Of a stretch of 29,525 bases of DNA, positions 25,536 through 29,525 are shown in pieces (the stretch's first letter is position 1; every line of letters starts with the position of its first letter). A program made the translations under genes and the position numbers. Under the pieces are notes generated by a model. The model worked only from the letters and a program-made list of their open reading frames with translations, ran no database searches and was not told where the DNA came from. The DNA comes from CAUZEB01 sp963578655. GTDB lineage: Bacteria; Chloroflexota; Dehalococcoidia; Lucifugimonadales; CAUZEB01. The stretch is taken from positions 1 to 29,525 of the forward strand of contig CAUZEB010000005.1 in assembly GCA_963578655.1 (NCBI GenBank), in the 5' to 3' direction.

Positions 25536-26414
25536 ATGGTTGTAGATCGGAGACTACCCCCATGGCTTAAGGTAAAAATGCCAGGTGGATCTAATTATCT
25601 AAGCCTCAGAGAAAAATTAAAGACTAGTGCTCTTAATACGGTGTGCGAAGAAGCACGTTGTCCGAATATCGGGGAATGCTGGGAAAGAGGTACAGCTACT
25701 TTTATGGTGTTAGGAGAAATCTGCACCAGGGCTTGCTCTTATTGCGCTGTTACAACAGGGATTCCACAAAGAGTAGACATTCGCGAACCCATTCGCCTAG
25801 CTAACACTGTTTCTGATCTCGGTCTGAGTTATGCTGTAATAACGTCGGTGGATAGAGATGACCTCCCAGATGGAGGGGCCTTCATCTTTGCTGAATGTAT
25901 ACGACAGATACGTAAACGTAGCCCCAAATGCAAGATTGAAGTGCTAATTCCGGATTTTGCTGGTAACTGGGAGGCTTTGGAAAAAGTAATGGTGTCTAAC
26001 CCTGACACGCTAAACCATAACATCGAGACCGTTCGAAGGATATTCAGACGTGTTAGGCCTAAGGGCGATTACGATCTCTCTTTGAATCTCTTGGACAAGG
26101 CTAAAACTCTATCGAGTTCAGCCATCACCAAGTCAGGTATTATGGTTGGTTTGGGAGAGACGTGGAATGAGATTGTCCAGACCATGAAAGATTTGCGAAG
26201 GGTGAGCTGTGATCTATTGACGATAGGCCAATACTTGAGGCCTTCTAAAAAACATGTCCCGTTAGCTAAATGGTACACTCCTGAAGAGTTTAACGAACTC
26301 AGAAGAGAAGGTGAAAGTCTCGGGTTCGTTCATGTAGCCTCAGGTCCTCTGGTTCGTAGTTCCTATCATGCAGACGAACAGTATGAAGTGGCCTTCAGAA
26401 AGACAGGGGAATAG
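25536..26414 (+). CDS. lipA: Lipoyl synthase
   Basis: A 292-residue radical-SAM enzyme that inserts two sulfurs into octanoyl groups on lipoyl domains. The auxiliary cluster Cys are C37, C42 and C48 (CEEARCPNIGEC), and the radical-SAM triad is C63, C67 and C70 (CTRACSYC). Other family marks are DRDDLPDGGA, EVLIPDF, LNHNIETV, KSGIMVGLGE, DLLTIGQYLRPS and the C-terminal RSSYHA, which supplies the Ser ligand of the auxiliary cluster. GGAG lies five bases before the ATG. It makes 5'-deoxyadenosine as by-product, which MtnP can often clear. No lipB is in the window. It ends 15 bases from the opposing desulforedoxin-like gene. Confidence 0.97.
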   Translation: MVVDRRLPPWLKVKMPGGSNYLSLREKLKTSALNTVCEEARCPNIGECWERGTATFMVLGEICTRACSYCAVTTGIPQRVDIREPIRLANTVSDLGLSYAVITSVDRDDLPDGGAFIFAECIRQIRKRSPKCKIEVLIPDFAGNWEALEKVMVSNPDTLNHNIETVRRIFRRVRPKGDYDLSLNLLDKAKTLSSSAITKSGIMVGLGETWNEIVQTMKDLRRVSCDLLTIGQYLRPSKKHVPLAKWYTPEEFNELRREGESLGFVHVASGPLVRSSYHADEQYEVAFRKTGE

Positions 26415-26429
26415 GAAAGGAATAGTAAT

Positions 26430-26573
26430 TTAATCAGAAGAGGGCAATTTTCTTGGAAGTTGCACAGTTAGCTCTACGTCGTGGCAAACAATTGATCCAG
26501 ATCCCGCCTTTGTACATAATACAGTGGTTCCACAGACTTCACATTGGTAGCGTTTGCCCAGCTGGTTAGCCAT
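26430..26573 (-). CDS. Desulforedoxin-like small metal-site protein with Cys3His set
   Basis: The protein has 47 residues from the ATG at 26573, with AGGAG upstream; a frame continuing 18 codons further lacks a ribosome site. KRYQCEVCGTTV followed by GSIVCH matches the desulforedoxin / desulfoferrodoxin N-terminal iron fold. C11, C14 and C30 sit at the usual positions, but position 31, normally the fourth Cys, is His. An extra C20 is present. If the site binds iron it would be Cys3His, with a different redox potential; it could instead bind zinc. It lies 64 bases after a sister gene with the standard Cys4 set. A role in electron transfer or superoxide handling is inference. Confidence 0.75.
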   Translation of the reverse strand: MANQLGKRYQCEVCGTTVLCTKAGSGSIVCHDVELTVQLPRKLPSSD

Positions 26574-26637
26574 TGGTTTATGTCTCCTAGAGTTTATAAT
26601 GAAACTTAGTTTAAGAAACCTTCGCAAACTTGTATAG

Positions 26638-26757
26638 TCAAGTTTTCTTGTTTAGTTCCTCTGAGCAGCATTTAATCGTACCTTCTCCACTGCGCGTAAC
26701 AATGAATTCCGATCTGCATTTGGAGCAAAAATACCTTTTACCTGTCTCTGTAGACAT
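26638..26757 (-). CDS. Desulforedoxin-like microprotein (39 residues, Cys4)
   Basis: This small frame runs from the ATG at 26757 to the TGA at 26638. The product has KRYFCSKCRSEF and GTIKCCSEEL, giving C11, C14, C30 and C31. That is the C-x2-C-x15-CC pattern and overall length of desulforedoxin, which holds one Fe(SCys)4 site per chain in a dimer. AAAGG lies eight bases upstream of the start. It follows the SelA-like gene by 51 bases on the same strand and precedes the Cys3His relative, with which it shares GKRY-C--C. The shared motif spacing makes a chance frame unlikely. Function is unproven; electron carrier, or partner of a superoxide reductase, is plausible. Confidence 0.8.
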   Translation of the reverse strand: MSTETGKRYFCSKCRSEFIVTRSGEGTIKCCSEELNKKT

Positions 26758-26808
26758 TACCTAAGCCTTTCTGTTCTTTTAATGTGAGCTTCAATACAGT
26801 TTAGCGAG

Positions 26809-28011
26809 TTAATTTATAGTTAAAACGTTTCTTAATATCGTTGTCAAGATTTCTGTTTGAGCCTGATCCAGATTCATTGGGTGAATCACCAATGTGTCTT
26901 CATGTAGGAGTTTTTCGCTAACGAAGACGCCAGGATCACTCGACTTAAGTTTGTGGGAGGTATCAAAACCCGACATTCCGAGTGTTTTTTTGTCTAGTAC
27001 GATGTGAAGCATTGGGAAGGAGTCACCATCTGGTATGATGACCCGTGGCTCCACTGGAAGACCACTCAGACCGTCTGCAATGTATTCTAGATATCTTCGC
27101 TGCTGCTCGTAATCCGCTCCATATTTGCCGGATGAGAATAGTTCTAAGGCTGTAATGAGGCCTATTATTTCCTCTTTTGAAACTTTAAAACCTCTCCCGA
27201 GACCGTGTCGAGGAATTCCAATAATCTTCTGTTTAGGTATAAAATCTTCAGGAGGATTCCAAATGCTGAAATATTCGTCCATGTCTAAGTGCTGAAGTGC
27301 TACCGATGCTATGTAGTCGCGACTACCGCATAGAATACCACTTGATTGAGGTCCTCTAATGGCCTTTCCCCCACTAAAAGCAACTAAGTCTGCACCTATT
27401 TCGATGAATTTTGTGAGATTGGATATAGGAGGTAGTTGACCTGCAGCATCAACTAAAACGGGTAGGCTATACTTTTGTGCTAATTTTACAATGTCTGGCA
27501 GTTTAGGTTCACTTGTAGAAGTTGCCGTGTACGATATACCTACCGTATTCTCGTTAATAGCTGCTTCGAATTCCCATACTTCTGTGCGTCTTACACCAGC
27601 ACCGGATACTTGTTCATTCATTCCGACCTCTACAAATTTTCCTCCAGCCACTCTGATAGAGTGGTCATAGCCGTTCCTGTGCTCGCGTGACACGATGAAT
27701 TCATTTTTCATGCCCGATGTGTCAGGTAATCTTTCCATTAGTCCTGGGTCAAGTTTCGCCAGTATAGCTGCCGCACCCAAAGTTAAACTTGCCGATGCCC
27801 CAGAAGTTACGTAGCCAGCTTCCGCTCCCGTAACCTTTGAAATATATCTACTTGCAGCAGCTTGCAGGTCGGTCATTGAAGCGGAGGCTTTAGACGCTTC
27901 TGACATAGCCGTCACTACTTCTGGTGGCATTAAAGCGCCCCCTACACGGGTTGAAGTTCCTGCTACATTAATTATTGTTTTGACGCCTAATTTTTCATAC
28001 ACGTTGGTCAT
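26809..28011 (-). CDS. SelA-like PLP-dependent enzyme (aminotransferase V / DgaE-type fold)
   Basis: A 400-residue fold-type I PLP enzyme related to L-seryl-tRNA(Sec) selenium transferase and to D-glucosaminate-6-phosphate ammonia-lyase-like proteins. It opens VYEKLGVKTIINVAGTSTRVGG, has VTSGASASL for cofactor phosphate binding, VLVDAAGQLPP with D188, and the Schiff-base Lys K216 in AFSGGKAIRGPQSSG. No other selenocysteine gene is seen and the N-terminus is short, so a true SelA is unlikely. A lyase, racemase or desulfhydrase acting on an amino acid or amino sugar is more plausible. AGGAG six bases before the ATG fixes the start. Two desulforedoxin-like genes follow on the same strand. Confidence 0.88.
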   Translation of the reverse strand: MTNVYEKLGVKTIINVAGTSTRVGGALMPPEVVTAMSEASKASASMTDLQAAASRYISKVTGAEAGYVTSGASASLTLGAAAILAKLDPGLMERLPDTSGMKNEFIVSREHRNGYDHSIRVAGGKFVEVGMNEQVSGAGVRRTEVWEFEAAINENTVGISYTATSTSEPKLPDIVKLAQKYSLPVLVDAAGQLPPISNLTKFIEIGADLVAFSGGKAIRGPQSSGILCGSRDYIASVALQHLDMDEYFSIWNPPEDFIPKQKIIGIPRHGLGRGFKVSKEEIIGLITALELFSSGKYGADYEQQRRYLEYIADGLSGLPVEPRVIIPDGDSFPMLHIVLDKKTLGMSGFDTSHKLKSSDPGVFVSEKLLHEDTLVIHPMNLDQAQTEILTTILRNVLTIN

Positions 28012-28062
28012 ATTTAGCTCCTAAAAGTGTTCGCGAGCGTTCTCAGAGATCGTTGAGCCCTT

Positions 28063-28068
28063 ATTATA
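28063..28068 (-). promoter_or_regulatory. Possible -10 element upstream of the SelA-like gene
   Basis: A perfect TATAAT on the minus strand lies about 50 bases before the ATG. A poor TTATCA is 19 bases further upstream, so the promoter is only tentative. Confidence 0.35.
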
Positions 28069-28110
28069 CGGATAATTTACTAGAGACTGATAATGTTAGC
28101 AACCCTGATA

Positions 28111-28986
28111 TCAGTGAAGTTGTTTGCTGAACTGGTCTATAACGGTTTGAGCTGAGACATAATCCCGAAGGCCTCCCGACAGAATCGGTGGCATCACATA
28201 GAATGTCTTGATGTCCAATGAAGATACTTCGTTGAGAATTTGCAGAGTAATGTCGATTCCAGAACGTCCCTTTGATAAGTCAGAGTCTACCCAATCAGGT
28301 ATATTTGAAAAAGTTTTACTATTCGTGGTAATGACTTGGATACCATGAAAAATTGGAATATTGAGCTCATGTCCATATTTGTTAAAGTAACCTTCTATAA
28401 AATCCTGTATAAGCCGTGGGGAAAAATTGGGTTGTGAAATGAAGAAATTTGTTCCAGCCGCAACTTTTTTGTGGACTAATTCCACTTCAACGTTCATGTC
28501 CCGTTCTAAGTCTACTGTGGATCCTATACATATATGTGTCGATGACTCGATCTTATTGCCTTTGTAATCAATCCCGTTATTTAGGTTGGAAATACTGTGT
28601 ATTAAGCTCGTTGTAGTCGAATCACGCATATCTGTGACATAACGAGATTCCGAATCAGAAAAGTCATCTCCTTGTAAGAGGATAACATTTTCCAATCCAA
28701 GTAATTCAGCACTCATGATCAAACTTTGTGCCGCCAATATGTTGTAGTCCCTGATTGCTAAAGTGAATAGCACATTTTTCCTTAAGTGAGATTTTAAATA
28801 GTGTGCTGCAATAAGAGAATTGACTGCAACCGCACGGCCAGGGCTATAAGCCACTGATATGAAGTCGGCAGTAATGCTTTCAGCTCTATTCAAGGCTTCC
28901 GTTTTAAATGACTTAGGAGGGGAAAAATCACAAATAAACAGATGCTCGGAACTGTTCTGATGGACCTTGTCGTCTATCCTTGTCAT
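28111..28986 (-). CDS. Methylenetetrahydrofolate reductase-like flavoprotein
   Basis: A 291-residue TIM-barrel protein of the MetF family, which reduces 5,10-methylene-tetrahydrofolate with FAD to supply methyl groups for methionine. Supporting blocks are ICDFSPPKS at the N-terminus, FTLAIRDYN, VILLQGDD (D107 equals the flavin/folate Asp of LRGD), KKVAAGTNFFISQPNF, IPIFHGIQV and the C-terminal YVMPPILSGGLRDY. At the position of the catalytic Glu (FEFFPP in E. coli MetF) this protein seems to have D20. It is shorter in motifs than canonical MetF, so it may be a divergent reductase or a relative with another pterin substrate. The ATG has no clear ribosome site. It is upstream of the SelA-like gene on the same strand. 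Confidence 0.8.
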   Translation of the reverse strand: MTRIDDKVHQNSSEHLFICDFSPPKSFKTEALNRAESITADFISVAYSPGRAVAVNSLIAAHYLKSHLRKNVLFTLAIRDYNILAAQSLIMSAELLGLENVILLQGDDFSDSESRYVTDMRDSTTTSLIHSISNLNNGIDYKGNKIESSTHICIGSTVDLERDMNVEVELVHKKVAAGTNFFISQPNFSPRLIQDFIEGYFNKYGHELNIPIFHGIQVITTNSKTFSNIPDWVDSDLSKGRSGIDITLQILNEVSSLDIKTFYVMPPILSGGLRDYVSAQTVIDQFSKQLH

Positions 28987-29110
28987 ACTACAAACAGATT
29001 AATGGCATATCAGAAATAAACTTGCAGAGTTCGGCAGGTACCAAATTGGCGAAGCACTTGAGATAGTGATAAATATGACAATAACCTTATGAATGACCCC
29101 TGTGAGATTG

Positions 29111-29525
29111 CTACTTCCACCCTAGGTTTCCCTCTCTGCTTGGAGTAAGTGATACTCGGTGTCCCTCCGCGCACTTATATCGTTCTTCCCTTGCCTCTCT
29201 ACGTTTACCTGAAAGGGACGATTGCATCATTGCTAGCTTACAGAACGGGCAACATACCCCGTATATGATCCGATTTCTCAAACGCTGTAACTTCACATGG
29301 GCTACGGTGTCTTTCAGTGATGGGAACTCCCCTACGTACCTCAACACATACCTCGTTCCAGCTCCCAGTAGAGTCTTTTTACTTTTATTGCTCTGAGAGG
29401 GAGTAAATGAATAGTCTACATAACCACACTGCATGCATTCCGGTTCGTAGTAGTTGATTTTAAGCAAAGAATTACAGCGAGGACAGGTCTTTCTGTATTT
29501 GCTGGGCGAAACTTGGGTGGTTTCT
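29111..29525 (-). CDS. Zinc-ribbon protein of unknown function (N-terminus outside window)
   Basis: The frame stays open to the window edge, giving at least 137 residues; a TTG at 29467 could start it but would cut a metal site in half. Reading from the edge, KTCPRCNSLL and PECMQCGY form a C-x2-C...C-x2-C zinc ribbon. A basic middle part (VKLQRLRNR) follows, then a second set, CCPFC and YKCAEGH, that could hold another zinc. The protein is basic and soluble, which would fit nucleic-acid binding, but I recognise no named family. It stops 124 bases downstream of the reductase-like gene's start region, on the same strand. Confidence 0.7.
   Translation of the reverse strand, partial: ETTQVSPSKYRKTCPRCNSLLKINYYEPECMQCGYVDYSFTPSQSNKSKKTLLGAGTRYVLRYVGEFPSLKDTVAHVKLQRLRNRIIYGVCCPFCKLAMMQSSLSGKRREAREERYKCAEGHRVSLTPSREGNLGWK

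Noticed and set aside
26809..28011. True SelA (selenocysteine synthase)
   Set aside because: No selB, selD or tRNA-Sec is seen, and the N-terminal domain typical of SelA is missing; a SelA-like enzyme is the safer call.

Overview
This AT-rich window holds ordinary bacterial chromosome: mostly single-copy housekeeping genes, two diacyl-lipid-type lipoproteins, a Tat system and a catabolic-looking accessory block. No transposase, integrase, phage gene or CRISPR array is visible. Gene content is compatible with a marine Chloroflexota (Dehalococcoidia/SAR202-like) genome. It includes a MtnP-rhodanese-PfkB kinase-AhcY-MetK cluster, phosphotriesterase-like hydrolases, several class III aminotransferases, NIPSNAP and FG-GAP/ASPIC-UnbV proteins. 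That taxonomic reading is inference and was not tested by a search.

Layout. 1-293 (+) is the end of a DppC/OppC-type ABC permease. 318-5946 (-) reads, in transcription order: a TTG-started peptide/nickel-type solute-binding lipoprotein, an 18-bp perfect hairpin, a class III aminotransferase, and two tandem phosphotriesterase-like metallohydrolases. A well-formed promoter lies upstream at 6028-6055. 6237-8315 (+) is a large FG-GAP/ASPIC lipoprotein that converges on a tRNA-Gly(UCC) gene with its own promoter. Then, on the minus strand, come polA, a phosphohexomutase, metK, ahcY, a PfkB-family kinase, a rhodanese and mtnP.

The regulatory centrepiece is at 18128-18355 (-). It consists of a sigma70-like promoter, a clear SAM-I (S-box) riboswitch aptamer, an overlapping anti-terminator and an intrinsic terminator. 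These sit upstream of mtnP, so the MtnP/rhodanese/kinase/AhcY/MetK string is most simply read as a SAM-cycle operon switched off by SAM. polA and the phosphohexomutase lie downstream on the same strand and may or may not share the transcript.

18627-21870 carries a two-repeat NIPSNAP protein (+), a DAO-type FAD oxidoreductase (-), and a second class III aminotransferase (+) divergent from the oxidoreductase. 21999-25378 holds the protein-export and maintenance genes: tatA (+, own promoter) converges on a minus-strand run rlmD-maf-tatB-tatC across a shared 15-bp hairpin. lipA (+) follows. The right end (-) has a methylenetetrahydrofolate reductase-like gene, a SelA-like PLP enzyme and two tandem desulforedoxin-sized metal-site proteins, one of only 39 residues. 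A zinc-ribbon protein runs off the window edge.

The items I would look at first are the riboswitch-controlled operon with its unassigned kinase and rhodanese, the paired Cys4 and Cys3His desulforedoxin-like microproteins, and the twin phosphotriesterase-like enzymes next to a transaminase and an uptake lipoprotein. I do not see convincing evidence for an entirely new system.
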